Shown one piece after another: positions 34,460 through 42,344 of a stretch of DNA of 64,000 nt. The DNA lies in contig CAWFDX010000001.1 of NCBI GenBank assembly GCA_963814645.1, positions 806,001-870,000 on the forward strand, in the 5' to 3' direction. A program made the position numbers and the translations under genes. The stretch's first letter is position 1, and the number at the start of each line of letters is the position of its first letter. The stretch comes from RYN-230 sp963814645 (GTDB lineage: Bacteria; Actinomycetota; Actinomycetes; Streptosporangiales; Streptosporangiaceae). The notes beneath the pieces were generated by a model. That model saw only the letters and a program-made list of their open reading frames with translations, had not been told where the DNA came from and ran no database searches.

Positions 34460-35707
34460 GTGCTAGAACCGCAGAGCACCGTGCTGTTCCTTCTGCTCCT
34501 CGTGGTTTTCGTCGGCCTCGTCGCCTGGATGGCGCTGGCCCGGCAGCCGGTGTTCCGGGTGTTCGCGGCCTGCCTGGCCTTCATCCCAGCCATGCTGTTC
34601 GGCGTAGCCGCGGTCAACAAGTACTACGACTACTACCAGACCTGGGGCGCCCTGGCCGCCGACCTCGGCGGCCAGGGCACCACCCAGGTCGGGTCGGCGC
34701 CCACTCTGGACCACGCCTCGGCCCGGCAGATCAGCGCCATCCTGGGCAGCAAGGTGAACCTCAAGGCCGCCGCCCAGCACGGGCAGACCATCCGGATGAC
34801 CGTGCCGGGCAAGGTCAGCCACCTGAGCCGGACCGCCTACGTCTACCTGCCGCCGCAGTACTTCCGGGCCGGCTACAGCCGGTTCCACTTCCCGGTCATC
34901 GAGCTGTTCCCCGGGTTCCCGGGCACCCCGCTGGACTGGATCGACGTGATGGGCTTCACCACCGCCTACGCCGCGCTGCTGGCCGACGGCGTGGTCAAGC
35001 CCGCGGTGCTGGTCATGCCGGACACCAACGGCGGGACGCGGATCTCGCTGCAGTGCCTGAACGTGCGGCACGGCCCGCAGGACGCCACCTATCTGGCCGT
35101 CGACCTGCCCAGCTATCTGCCGACCGTGCTCCGGGTACAGCCGCCCGGGCCGGCCTGGGGCGTGGCCGGCTACTCGGAGGGCGGGTACTGCGCGGCCAAC
35201 CTGGCCCTGGTGTACCGGCTGCACTGGGGCGCGGCCGGCATCCTCAGCGGCTACTTCACCCCCAGCAGGGATCAGCTCGGCAGCCCACCGCGGCTGGTCA
35301 ACCCGTTCGGCCACGACAAGCACGCGCTACGCGAGAACACGCCCCGGCTGCGTATCGCCGACCTCCCGGTCAGCGACTCGATCCCGCAGTTCTGGCTGGG
35401 CGTGGGCAGCCGGGATGTGCTCGGGCTGCGTGATGCGCGCAACTTCCAGCGGCTGCTGATCGCCCGCCAGCCCGCCGCCCGGCTGGACATCGTGCCCGGC
35501 GGCACGCACACCATGGCCACCTGGCGGGACCTGACGCCGGCCCTGCTGGAGTGGATGACGCCGCTGCTCACCCAGGCCGCGGAGCACCCCTCGCAGTTCC
35601 ACCAGCTCGGCAAGGCGCGGGTCACGCATACCCGGAGGCACGGCAAGGCGGCGGTCAAGGTGGCCGGGGGCGGCTCAGTCCGCGGTCAGGCCACTCCGCC
35701 GGCGTGA
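34460..35707 (+). CDS. Membrane-anchored esterase (PF00756-like alpha/beta hydrolase)
   Basis: A 415-residue protein. Two N-terminal membrane helices (~8-27 and ~32-52) hold an extracytoplasmic esterase-D-like domain. The nucleophile serine lies in GVAGYSEGGYCA near residue 238, the acid is probably in GVGSRDVLG near 320, and the histidine is in VPGGTHTMATW near 352. This matches the actinobacterial mycolyltransferase-like/esterase family; the substrate is unknown. GTG 34460 follows GGGAGTGGA. Its 3' end overlaps the convergent small gene by 33 bp. Confidence 0.88.
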   Translation: MLEPQSTVLFLLLLVVFVGLVAWMALARQPVFRVFAACLAFIPAMLFGVAAVNKYYDYYQTWGALAADLGGQGTTQVGSAPTLDHASARQISAILGSKVNLKAAAQHGQTIRMTVPGKVSHLSRTAYVYLPPQYFRAGYSRFHFPVIELFPGFPGTPLDWIDVMGFTTAYAALLADGVVKPAVLVMPDTNGGTRISLQCLNVRHGPQDATYLAVDLPSYLPTVLRVQPPGPAWGVAGYSEGGYCAANLALVYRLHWGAAGILSGYFTPSRDQLGSPPRLVNPFGHDKHALRENTPRLRIADLPVSDSIPQFWLGVGSRDVLGLRDARNFQRLLIARQPAARLDIVPGGTHTMATWRDLTPALLEWMTPLLTQAAEHPSQFHQLGKARVTHTRRHGKAAVKVAGGGSVRGQATPPA

Positions 35708-36019
35708 CGGTGACGCCTGGTCCCCGGCGTCCAGGTCGAGCACCCGGGCGTGCAGCACGGTGCGCTGGTGCAGCGCCGCCCCGAGCGCGCGGTGCAGGCC
35801 GTCCTCCAGATAGAGCTCGCCACGCCACTGGATGACGTGCGGAAACAAGTCACCGTAGAAGGTGGAGTCCTTGTCCAGCAGCAGCCGCAGGTCCAGGACG
35901 GCCTTGGTGGTGATGAGCTGATCCAGCCGGACCGGCCGCGGCGGCACCTCGGCCCATTCCCGTGTGGTCCGGGCATGATCGGGATAGGGCCGCCCCTCCC
36001 CGACCTGCTTGAAGATCAC
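35675..36019 (-). CDS. Conserved actinobacterial protein of unknown function
   Basis: A 114-residue soluble protein with a well-defined core: GEGRPYPDHARTTREWAEVP, RPVRLDQLITTKAVLDL, STFYGDLFPHVIQW and GELYLEDGLHRALGAAL. The pattern of small charged residues around EDGLHRA resembles ParB/Srx-like nuclease folds, but no catalytic set is evident. The GTG start (36019) gives a normal-looking N-terminus IFKQVGEG. It converges with and overlaps the esterase 3' end. A long perfect hairpin lies in its 5' leader. Confidence 0.75.
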   Translation of the reverse strand: MIFKQVGEGRPYPDHARTTREWAEVPPRPVRLDQLITTKAVLDLRLLLDKDSTFYGDLFPHVIQWRGELYLEDGLHRALGAALHQRTVLHARVLDLDAGDQASPSRRRSGLTAD

Positions 36020-36052
36020 GGCTTGAGTGTAGTTGAGTGCGGCGACCAAGGG

Positions 36053-36093
36053 GCAGATGCTGCCGCCAGCCCGCATCTGGCGGCAGCATCTGC
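36053..36093. repeat. 17-bp perfect inverted repeat
   Basis: GCAGATGCTGCCGCCAG (36053-36069) is the exact complement of CTGGCGGCAGCATCTGC (36077-36093), with a 7-base loop. It lies between two divergent genes, so it is not an ordinary 3' terminator. No T-run flanks it. Confidence 0.8.
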
Positions 36094-36287
36094 GTCTCAA
36101 GTGACCAGCTGGCGTGGCCCTGCTGCCGGCTCCCCGCCGACGTCGGCACCGTGGCCACGCGCTGGCCCTCCCGGGGAATTGCACGGACCGGGCGGGCATC
36201 TGGTTCACGGGAAGGCCCCGGCTCGCCCGCTGGTTAGCCACGTTGATTGACTGAGACCGGAGCGTTTCCATCAGATTGGCCGCCGTC

Positions 36288-37826
36288 ATGACAGCAGCGA
36301 ACCCGCCCGCCCCGCCCGCCAGCGACGTCCCCGACCCGCGGCGCTGGCGGATCCTGGCCGTCCTCGGACTAGCCCAGCTGATGGTCGTGCTGGACGCCAC
36401 GATCGTGAACATCGCGCTGCCCACCGCGCAACGCGATCTGCACTTCACCACGGTTGACCGGCAATGGGTCGTCACCGCATACGCACTGGCGTTCGGCAGC
36501 CTGCTTTTGCTTGGCGGGCGGGTCTCGGCGATCGTCGGCCGGAAGGTCACCTTCCTCGGCGGGCTGATCGGGTTCGCCGCCGCGTCCGCGGTCGGCGGCG
36601 CGGCCACCAGCTTCACCATGCTGGTGGTCGCCCGGGCCTGCCAGGGTGCGTTCGGCGCGTTCATGGCGCCCTCCGCGCTGTCGCTGCTGACCACGACGTT
36701 CGGCGCGACCAAGGACCGGGGCCGGGCGTTCGGCGTGTTCGGCGCCATCGCCGGCGCGGGCGGGGCCATCGGGCTGCTGCTCGGCGGGATCCTGACCGAG
36801 TACCTGTCCTGGCGCTGGTGCCTGTACGTGAACCTGTTCTTCGCCGCCGCGGCCGTTATCGGCGGCGCTGTCCTGCTCCGCCGTCACCCGCGCAGCGGCG
36901 AGCGGCCCAAGCTGGACATCCTGGGCGCGGTGTTCGTCTCGGCCGGCATGTTCTGCATCGTCTACGGCTTCTCGAACGCCGCCATTCACGGCTGGGGCAA
37001 GCCGTCCACCTGGGGTTTCCTGGTCGCCGGGCCGCTGCTGCTGCTCCTCTTCGGCTGGTGGGAGTCGCGCGACCGGGCGCCGCTGCTGCCGCTGCGCATC
37101 GTGCTGGACCGGAACCGGGGCGCCGCCTACCTGTCCATCCTGATCGCGGGCTGCGGGATCTTCGGCATCTTCCTGTTCGTCACGTACTTCATGCAGACGA
37201 CGCTGGGCTTCTCCCCGGTGCTCACCGGCCTGGCCTTCCTGCCCATGGTCGTGATGATCATGACGGCGTCGAACGTGTCCAACATCCTGCTGATGCCGCG
37301 GTTCGGGCCCAAGCCGATCGTCACCCTGGGCATGCTGCTGGCCTGCGGGGGCATGGTCTGGCTGACCAGGATCACCCCGCATTCCAGCTATCCGGCCAAC
37401 CTGCTGCCGCCGCTGCTGGTGGTCGGGTTCTCGCTCGGCCTGATCATCGCGCCGTCGATCAACACCGGCACGTTCGGTGTCCCGGTGGCCGACGCCGGTG
37501 TCGCGTCGGCCAGTGTGAACACCGGGCAGCAACTCGGCGGCTCGATCGGCACCTCGCTGTTCAACACGATCGCGACCAGCACGACCACGGCCTACCTCAC
37601 CGCCCAGCTGGCGCTGGCCGGTGGCCGCCCCAGCCACGCGCTGACCGAGCAGGCGCTGGTGCACGGCTACGTCCGGGCGTTCTGGTGGGCGGCCGGGATC
37701 TTTGTGGGCGGCGCGATTCTGGTCGGCCTGCTGTTCCGCCGCGGCCCGCTGGCCCAGCAGGAGACTCAGGTCCGGCCGCCCGTGGTGGCGGCCGGAGCGG
37801 CCGAGCCCGGCCCCGTGGTTCAGTAG
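36288..37826 (+). CDS. DHA2-family (EmrB/QacA) MFS exporter
   Basis: A 512-residue transporter with 14 membrane helices, normal for drug:proton antiporter family 2. Motif A/C elements are LDATIVNIALPTAQRDL in helix 1, GGRVSAIVGRKVTF after helix 2 and GAGGAIGLLLGGILTEY in helix 5. The late-half signature ASASVNTGQQLGGSIGTSLFNT is complete. ATG 36288 is used. It has no adjacent TetR/MarR regulator, and the 268-bp upstream region contains the long hairpin at 36053-36093. It contrasts with the shortened relative at 55.9 kb. Confidence 0.92.
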   Translation: MTAANPPAPPASDVPDPRRWRILAVLGLAQLMVVLDATIVNIALPTAQRDLHFTTVDRQWVVTAYALAFGSLLLLGGRVSAIVGRKVTFLGGLIGFAAASAVGGAATSFTMLVVARACQGAFGAFMAPSALSLLTTTFGATKDRGRAFGVFGAIAGAGGAIGLLLGGILTEYLSWRWCLYVNLFFAAAAVIGGAVLLRRHPRSGERPKLDILGAVFVSAGMFCIVYGFSNAAIHGWGKPSTWGFLVAGPLLLLLFGWWESRDRAPLLPLRIVLDRNRGAAYLSILIAGCGIFGIFLFVTYFMQTTLGFSPVLTGLAFLPMVVMIMTASNVSNILLMPRFGPKPIVTLGMLLACGGMVWLTRITPHSSYPANLLPPLLVVGFSLGLIIAPSINTGTFGVPVADAGVASASVNTGQQLGGSIGTSLFNTIATSTTTAYLTAQLALAGGRPSHALTEQALVHGYVRAFWWAAGIFVGGAILVGLLFRRGPLAQQETQVRPPVVAAGAAEPGPVVQ

Positions 37827-37851
37827 AACAGTGGTCCAGTAGTGCTACAGG

Positions 37852-37873
37852 GGGGCTGGCCGCGGCCAGCCCC
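37852..37873. terminator. Palindromic terminator between convergent genes
   Basis: A perfect 22-bp palindrome (GGGGCTGGCCG and its complement) lies between the exporter stop and the LysM-protein stop, followed by a second CTGGCCGCGGCCA. Probably bidirectional. Confidence 0.6.
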
Positions 37874-37924
37874 TGGCCGCGGCCACCCCGGATGCCCGCC
37901 CTGCTCCCCTCCTCGTAGTGCGGT

Positions 37925-38782
37925 TCAGCAGCGGCCCAGGTACGCTCCGCTGGTGAACGTGGTCCACGGTGACCAGTTGGTGCCGTCCGCGGACATGATG
38001 ACCGCGGCCCGGGCGTTGCCGTACGGGTCGTAGGTGGACAGTGCGCCGTTGACCGGGTTGATCTGCCAGTAGCCACGTTCCCCGACGGTCCCAGTGGCGA
38101 ACTGGTTCCCGCCGGACTCGGCCATCGCGATGGAGGCCGCGGTGACCTCGGCCGCCGGTGACCCACCGGCATCCAGCCAGAGCTGCTCCAGGCCGGTACA
38201 GCTCAGCGTGCCGGACAGGCTGGTGGTCGTGGCGGCCTGGCTGGTGTCGCTGGCCCCTGTGCTGCTGGCCCTGGTGCTGCTGCCGGCCGCGGCGGAACTG
38301 GAGTGCCGCGGGGTGTATGCGGTGGTGCTGATCCCGGCCGGGAGATGCCGCGGCAGCCGGAGTTGCTGGCCCACGTAGATCAGGCTGGGATCGCTGATCT
38401 CCGCGTGGTTCGCCGCGAACAGCCCGTGCCAGTCGTCGGCGCTGCCGTAGAAGCGCTGCGCGATCCCGGACAGGGTGTCGCCGGCCCGGACGGTGTAGCT
38501 GCGGCCCGCGCCGCTGCGGGTGGCGTCGCCGCGGCTCGCCGGGTGGGCCGGGAGCATGGCCGCGTCCAGCCGGGCGGGCACGCTGTGGGTGGCCGTGACC
38601 GCTGGCTTCGCTGGGGCGGATCCGTGGATCTGCGGGGCCGCGGTGGCGATGGTGCCCACGACGACAACGGCGGGTGCCGCCTTTCCCGCCGTCTGGGCCA
38701 CCTTCTCCACCTGCGAGGGTGCGGTGTGCTGCCCGGTCCGCCTGATCTTCCGTTTCCTGCGATGCCTGGGTACTGAAGTCAC
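37925..38782 (-). CDS. LysM-domain cell-wall lytic (transglycosylase-like) protein
   Basis: A 285-residue secreted wall protein. A basic N-terminus (PRHRRKRKIRRTG) precedes a weak signal/anchor (AAPAVVVVGTIATAAP). A LysM domain lies near 95-145 (YTVRAGDTLSGIAQRFYGS, LIYVGQQLRLP) and binds peptidoglycan. A Ser/Thr linker leads to a C-terminal transglycosylase-like domain (~195-285) with AASIAMAESGGNQFA, GYWQINPVNGAL and DPYGNARAAVIMSADGTNWS; the glutamate of MAESGG is the presumed catalytic acid. GTG 38782 is preferred because GAGGAG lies four bases upstream; ATG 38794 is the alternative. The same domain set occurs in actinomycete Rpf/SwlA-like wall hydrolases. Confidence 0.88.
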   Translation of the reverse strand: MTSVPRHRRKRKIRRTGQHTAPSQVEKVAQTAGKAAPAVVVVGTIATAAPQIHGSAPAKPAVTATHSVPARLDAAMLPAHPASRGDATRSGAGRSYTVRAGDTLSGIAQRFYGSADDWHGLFAANHAEISDPSLIYVGQQLRLPRHLPAGISTTAYTPRHSSSAAAGSSTRASSTGASDTSQAATTTSLSGTLSCTGLEQLWLDAGGSPAAEVTAASIAMAESGGNQFATGTVGERGYWQINPVNGALSTYDPYGNARAAVIMSADGTNWSPWTTFTSGAYLGRC

Positions 38783-39005
38783 AAGGCTCCTCATGCCGGG
38801 GTTCGCCCGGTTACTGGGCATTGCTGCACCGTTCGCCGGGCCGGACGGTCCATTCCATCGGCAGGATGCCAGCCGCCGAGGCCCGCCCGCAGTGAAACCG
38901 CACACTGAGCGCACTCGGGCTGCCGGAGGCACGAACAGGCACGAATCACGCGTATCACCGCATGTCATTCTCATCTTTGGCCGCAACACTGCACCGCTGG
39001 CTCAG

Positions 39006-39025
39006 CGGGTGCCCCAGGGCACCCG
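39006..39025. repeat. Short palindrome upstream of the GNAT gene
   Basis: CGGGTGCCC-CA-GGGCACCCG is a 9+2+9 perfect palindrome, 22 bp before the GNAT start and about 220 bp before the divergent LysM gene. A possible operator. Confidence 0.4.
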
Positions 39026-39047
39026 GGTGACGGGTGGCTCCGCCAGA

Positions 39048-39596
39048 ATGGCGGCGATGGATGCTGCCTGGCAGCCGCCCGCGCCGACCGGGTCTTGGAC
39101 CGTGTCGCGGCGGCTCGTGCTGCGCCCGGTCCCGTGGGAGGCGGTGCAGGCTATCACCGCGGGCCGCCGCCTACCCGGCTGGGCCGATGACTATCCCACC
39201 GAGGGTGACGCCGTGATCGCCGGCCTGCTGTTCCGCGCGGGCCCGGCCGCCTGGCCGGGGGCCAACCAGGCCTGGGGGCACCGGCAGATAGTGGAGCGGG
39301 CTACCGGCCTGGTGGTCGGCGGGATCGGGTTCGCCGGCCCGCCCGGCGCGGCCGGCGAAGTGGAGCTCGGCTACGGCATTGTGCCATCCCGGCAGGGCCG
39401 CGGGTACGCCACCGAGGCGGTGGCGGCCATGGTCGCAGTGGCCTGGGCCGACCCGGTGGTGGAGGCGGTGGTGGCCAGCACCGCCCCAGGCAACCTGGCG
39501 TCCCAGCGGGTGCTGGAGAAGTCCGGTTTCCGGCTGGTGCCCGGGGCCAGTGACCAGGACGGGGAACTGCGCTACCGGATGCCCCGCTTGGGCTGA
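39048..39596 (+). CDS. GNAT family N-acetyltransferase
   Basis: A 182-residue RimJ/RimL-type acetyltransferase. The acetyl-CoA-binding motif A is present as VPSRQGRGYATEAVAAMVAVA, with the downstream STAPGNLASQRVLEKSGFRL of the family. The N-terminus contains RRLVLRPVPWEAVQAITAG. ATG 39048 or 39057 could both initiate, and neither has a strong ribosome site. Substrate unknown. Confidence 0.9.
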   Translation: MAAMDAAWQPPAPTGSWTVSRRLVLRPVPWEAVQAITAGRRLPGWADDYPTEGDAVIAGLLFRAGPAAWPGANQAWGHRQIVERATGLVVGGIGFAGPPGAAGEVELGYGIVPSRQGRGYATEAVAAMVAVAWADPVVEAVVASTAPGNLASQRVLEKSGFRLVPGASDQDGELRYRMPRLG

Positions 39597-39623
39597 GGTT
39601 AGGATCTGCTCCGGGGGGACACC

Positions 39624-40373
39624 ATGACCAGCCCGGATGATGTGCTACGCGAACTGGGTGAGCTGGCCACCTCGCTTGGCCCGGCCATCCAGCCGGCCGG
39701 GACCGGGGAACTGCTCCGGTCGCTGGCCGAAACTGCCCGGCGGCTGTTCGGCGCGGCCGCCTGCTCGCTGGCCATGCTGAGCGCGGATGAGTCGGAGTTG
39801 CGCTATACGATCGCCGCTGGCGCGGGCGCTGACGAGGTGACCGGGATGCGGATCCCGTCCGCCCAGGGCATCGCCGGCTGGGTGGTGCAGTCCGGCCAGC
39901 CGATCGCGATCAGTGACCTGGCGAGCGACCCGCGCTTCGCCCGGGAAACCGCCGAGCAGACCGGGTACGTCCCGCAGACCATCCTGGCCGTGCCAGTGCA
40001 GACCGCGCAGCAGATGCTCGGCGTGATCAGCTTGCTGGACCGCGACACAAGGCGGCCCGCCGCGGAGCAGGACATGGCGCTACTCGCTCTGTTCGCCGAC
40101 CAGGCCGCGCTGGCCCTGGCTGGTGTCGAGGCGTTCAGCAGCCTGGGCCGGGTGCTACTGGCCGCCCTGGCCGACGCCGCGGCCAGCGCCGGCCTCGGCC
40201 GCGCGCTGCGCCAGGCCGCGGCGCGGCTGCCGGAGGCTGACCAGGATCTAGCCGAGCTGGCCGCCGCGTTCGCCACGCTGGCGCAGCATGGCCCGGCAGA
40301 ACGCCAGTTGGCCCTCGCGGTGCTCCGGGACGTGGCCGAGTACGCCAAGAGGCGGTCGCCACGGCCTCGCTAA
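39624..40373 (+). CDS. GAF-domain sensor protein
   Basis: A 249-residue cytoplasmic protein. Residues ~25-175 are a GAF domain (SLAMLSADESELRYTIAAGA, GIAGWVVQSGQPIAISDLAS, PQTILAVPVQTAQQMLGVIS). The remaining ~75 residues are helical (ALRQAAARLPEADQDLAELA, QLALAVLRDVAEYAKRR). No output domain is fused, so it presumably signals by protein contact. It lies 26 bp upstream of the subtilase and reads as the first gene of the GAF-subtilase-Crp unit. The GAF ligand (cyclic nucleotide or other small molecule) is unknown. Confidence 0.88.
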   Translation: MTSPDDVLRELGELATSLGPAIQPAGTGELLRSLAETARRLFGAAACSLAMLSADESELRYTIAAGAGADEVTGMRIPSAQGIAGWVVQSGQPIAISDLASDPRFARETAEQTGYVPQTILAVPVQTAQQMLGVISLLDRDTRRPAAEQDMALLALFADQAALALAGVEAFSSLGRVLLAALADAAASAGLGRALRQAAARLPEADQDLAELAAAFATLAQHGPAERQLALAVLRDVAEYAKRRSPRPR

Positions 40374-40399
40374 GACCGGCATGGAGTGATGCCTTCGCC

Positions 40400-41194
40400 G
40401 TGCCCGCGCTGCGCCCGGTGCCCCGGATCAACCTGCCCATCGACAAGGACTGGGCCTGGGGCGGTGCGTCCGGGGCCGGGGTCACCGTGGCCGTGGTGGA
40501 CAGCGGCATCGACGCCGATCACCCGGCGGTCGGCCGGGTAGACCGGGCGGTGCACTGGCGGTGGGATCCCGAGCGGGCTGTGGCGGTGAGCGCCGAGGGC
40601 GCTCACGAGGACCTGTTCGGGCATGGCACCGCGTGTGCTGGGATCATCCGGCGGGCTGCCCCGGATGTGACGCTGTGGTCGGTCCGGGTGCTGGGCAGTC
40701 GGCTGACCGGCAAGGGGGTGGTCTTCGCGGCCGGCCTGCGCTGGGCCATTGCCCAGGGCGCCCGGGTCATCAACCTGTCGCTCAGCACCAGCCGCGAGGA
40801 CTACGCCGAAATGTTCCACAACATCGCCGACGAGGCCGCGTTCGCCGGCGTGCTGCTGGTCTGCGCGACCAACAACGTCCCGGCCCCGACGTATCCGGCC
40901 CAGTTCTCCTCGGTCATCTCGGTCGCCGCGCACGACGGGCAGGACCCGTTCGCGCTGGACGCCAACCCAGCCCCGCCGGCCGACTTCGGCGCACCCGGCA
41001 TAGACGTCGAGGTGCCCTGGCTGTCCGGCGGCAGCATCGTGGCCACCGGCAACTCGTTCGCCGCACCGCACATCACCGGGCTGATTGCCCGGATGCTCAG
41101 CAAGCACCCCCAGCTCGCCCCGTACGAGGTCAAGACCCTGCTGCGCGCGGTGGCCAGCAATGCCGTCCGCGGGGAGACCTGCGATGACGGCTGA
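40400..41194 (+). CDS. Cytoplasmic S8 family serine peptidase (subtilase)
   Basis: A 264-residue minimal subtilisin-fold protease. The triad is D34 (VAVVDSGID), H75 (DLFGHGTACAG) and S219 (TGNSFAAPHITG); the oxyanion asparagine is in CATNNVPAPTYPA near 158. It has no signal peptide, prodomain or C-terminal extension, so it is expected to act inside the cell without the usual autoinhibitor. GTG 40400 is the first start after the GAF gene. The 3' end overlaps the Crp-type gene by 11 bp. A repeat-containing small protein further downstream is a possible substrate (inference). Confidence 0.92.
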   Translation: MPALRPVPRINLPIDKDWAWGGASGAGVTVAVVDSGIDADHPAVGRVDRAVHWRWDPERAVAVSAEGAHEDLFGHGTACAGIIRRAAPDVTLWSVRVLGSRLTGKGVVFAAGLRWAIAQGARVINLSLSTSREDYAEMFHNIADEAAFAGVLLVCATNNVPAPTYPAQFSSVISVAAHDGQDPFALDANPAPPADFGAPGIDVEVPWLSGGSIVATGNSFAAPHITGLIARMLSKHPQLAPYEVKTLLRAVASNAVRGETCDDG

Positions 41195-41870
41195 GTTGAC
41201 CGGCGTGCTGCGGCAGACCGACTTTATGGGTGCGCTGCCCGACGCGGACCTGTCGGCCATTGCCGCGACGGCCAGGCTGCGCACGTTCCGCCGCGGTCAG
41301 GTCGTGTTCAGCGCCGGTGACCCGGGCGACACCTTGATCGTGGTGGTCTCCGGGCGGGTCAAGGTGGTGGTCCGCTCCGCCGACGGCGCCGAGCTGACGC
41401 TGACCGTCATCCCGCCGCACGGCGTGTTCGGGGAGCTCAGCGTGGCCGACAGCGGTCCGCGGTCGGCAGACGCGGAGACTCTGGAGGAGAGCCGGCTGCT
41501 ACTCATTCCGCGGGAGACGATCCAGCAGGTCTGCGCGCATCAGCCAGTGCTGGCCCAGGCGCTGACCGGGGCGCTCGCCGCGACGCTGCGGCGGCTCACC
41601 GAAGCCGCCTCCGATCTGGTCTTCCTGGACCTGCCCCGGCGGGTGGCCAAGGTACTGCTCGGCCAGCCGCGGGGTGCTGACGGCCGGATCCGCAGCACGA
41701 TGAGGCAGGAAGAGCTGGCCCATCAGGCGGGCAGCACCCGGCAGAGCGTCAACGCGGCGCTGCGCGGGTTCGAGCGGCGCGGCTGGGTTCAGTTGCACGA
41801 CCGGGCCGTGACCGTGCGAGATGAAGCAGCTCTCAGCCGGTTTGCCCGCGACGAAATGTCGGCAAGCTGA
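41184..41870 (+). CDS. Crp/Fnr family transcriptional regulator
   Basis: A 228-residue regulator with an N-terminal cyclic-nucleotide-binding domain (~5-120: FRRGQVVFSAGDPGDTLIVV, PHGVFGELSVADSGPRSADA) and a C-terminal winged helix (~150-215: TMRQEELAHQAGSTRQSVNA, LRGFERRGWVQLHDRAVTV). The phosphate-binding cassette reads GELSVADSGPRSAD; the usual Arg-Ser/Thr pair is present as RS. ATG 41184 is within the end of the subtilase gene, indicating translational coupling. With two cyclase-containing genes downstream it is a probable cAMP/cGMP-responsive switch of the island. Confidence 0.92.
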   Translation: MTAELTGVLRQTDFMGALPDADLSAIAATARLRTFRRGQVVFSAGDPGDTLIVVVSGRVKVVVRSADGAELTLTVIPPHGVFGELSVADSGPRSADAETLEESRLLLIPRETIQQVCAHQPVLAQALTGALAATLRRLTEAASDLVFLDLPRRVAKVLLGQPRGADGRIRSTMRQEELAHQAGSTRQSVNAALRGFERRGWVQLHDRAVTVRDEAALSRFARDEMSAS

Positions 41871-41883
41871 CAGTTGACGTGTC

Positions 41884-41906
41884 GGCTGGCTGACTGACGG
41901 CCAGCC
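41884..41906 (+). terminator. Hairpin after the Crp gene
   Basis: GGCTGGC (41884-41890) pairs with GCCAGCC (41900-41906), 14 bp after the stop. Weak, no T-run. Confidence 0.4.
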
Positions 41907-41970
41907 CGGGGTGCGCCACGCTGGGGGCAGCTGGACATTCCGCAAGACGCGGCTACCGGGGAGGAACACC

Positions 41971-42210
41971 ATGACCGAGCACAACCAGAACCCAGCCGTC
42001 ACCGGCGACACCGAAGGTCACGGCCGGGGGAATCCCGCGGATGACGTGGCGAACCCGGACAGCGTGGATGACGTCGAGGGCCACACCAGGCGGCCTGCCA
42101 TGGACGTCGGTGATGAGGACGACACCCAGGGTCACGTCAGGGCGCGCGGGATCCCCACCGACCAGGACGACGAGGACGACGTCGAGGGCCACTTCAGGAA
42201 GCCACGCTGA
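41971..42210 (+). CDS. Small acidic protein with four D-x-x-G-H-x-R repeats
   Basis: A 79-residue very hydrophilic protein with no cysteine. The repeat is D-[TV]-[EQ]-G-H-x-R, seen as DTEGHGR, DVEGHTR, DTQGHVR and DVEGHFR, each followed by a basic/proline segment and separated by Asp-rich spacers. A clear GGGGAGG precedes the ATG at the right distance. It is probably disordered. The regular repeats suggest a multi-site substrate, a metal- or nucleotide-binding tether, or a ribosomally made peptide precursor. Its position between a Crp regulator and the cyclase genes, with a cytosolic protease two genes upstream, argues for involvement in the same system. Function unknown. Confidence 0.8.
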   Translation: MTEHNQNPAVTGDTEGHGRGNPADDVANPDSVDDVEGHTRRPAMDVGDEDDTQGHVRARGIPTDQDDEDDVEGHFRKPR

Positions 42211-42224
42211 GCCAGCGCCCGTCC

Positions 42225-42297
42225 GGGGCAGGCCGGCCTGCGTCTAGGGGCAGGCCGGCCTGCCGCGACTTACCGCAACTCGGGCCGCTACTTACCG
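42225..42297. promoter_or_regulatory. Paired palindromes and paired ACTTACCG repeats ahead of cyclase copy 2
   Basis: GGGGCAGGCCGGCCTGC occurs at 42225-42241 and 42247-42263, each containing a 14-bp palindrome. ACTTACCG occurs at 42268-42275 and 42290-42297. Both pairs repeat at exactly 22 bp, two helical turns, which favours cooperative protein binding. The first pair may also act as a terminator for the repeat-protein gene. Confidence 0.5.
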
Positions 42298-42344
42298 GTT
42301 CATGGGACTGGGCTAAACCGAAGTTCCGGTCTTAAGGTTGCCTG

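Noticed and set aside
38783..39047. Possible ydaO (c-di-AMP) riboswitch upstream of the LysM protein
   Set aside because: Such leaders are common before wall hydrolases, but apart from GGGCGAACC-like bases the conserved ydaO elements could not be found.
42225..42297. CRISPR-like array
   Set aside because: There are only two copies of each repeat, very short spacing and no cas genes.
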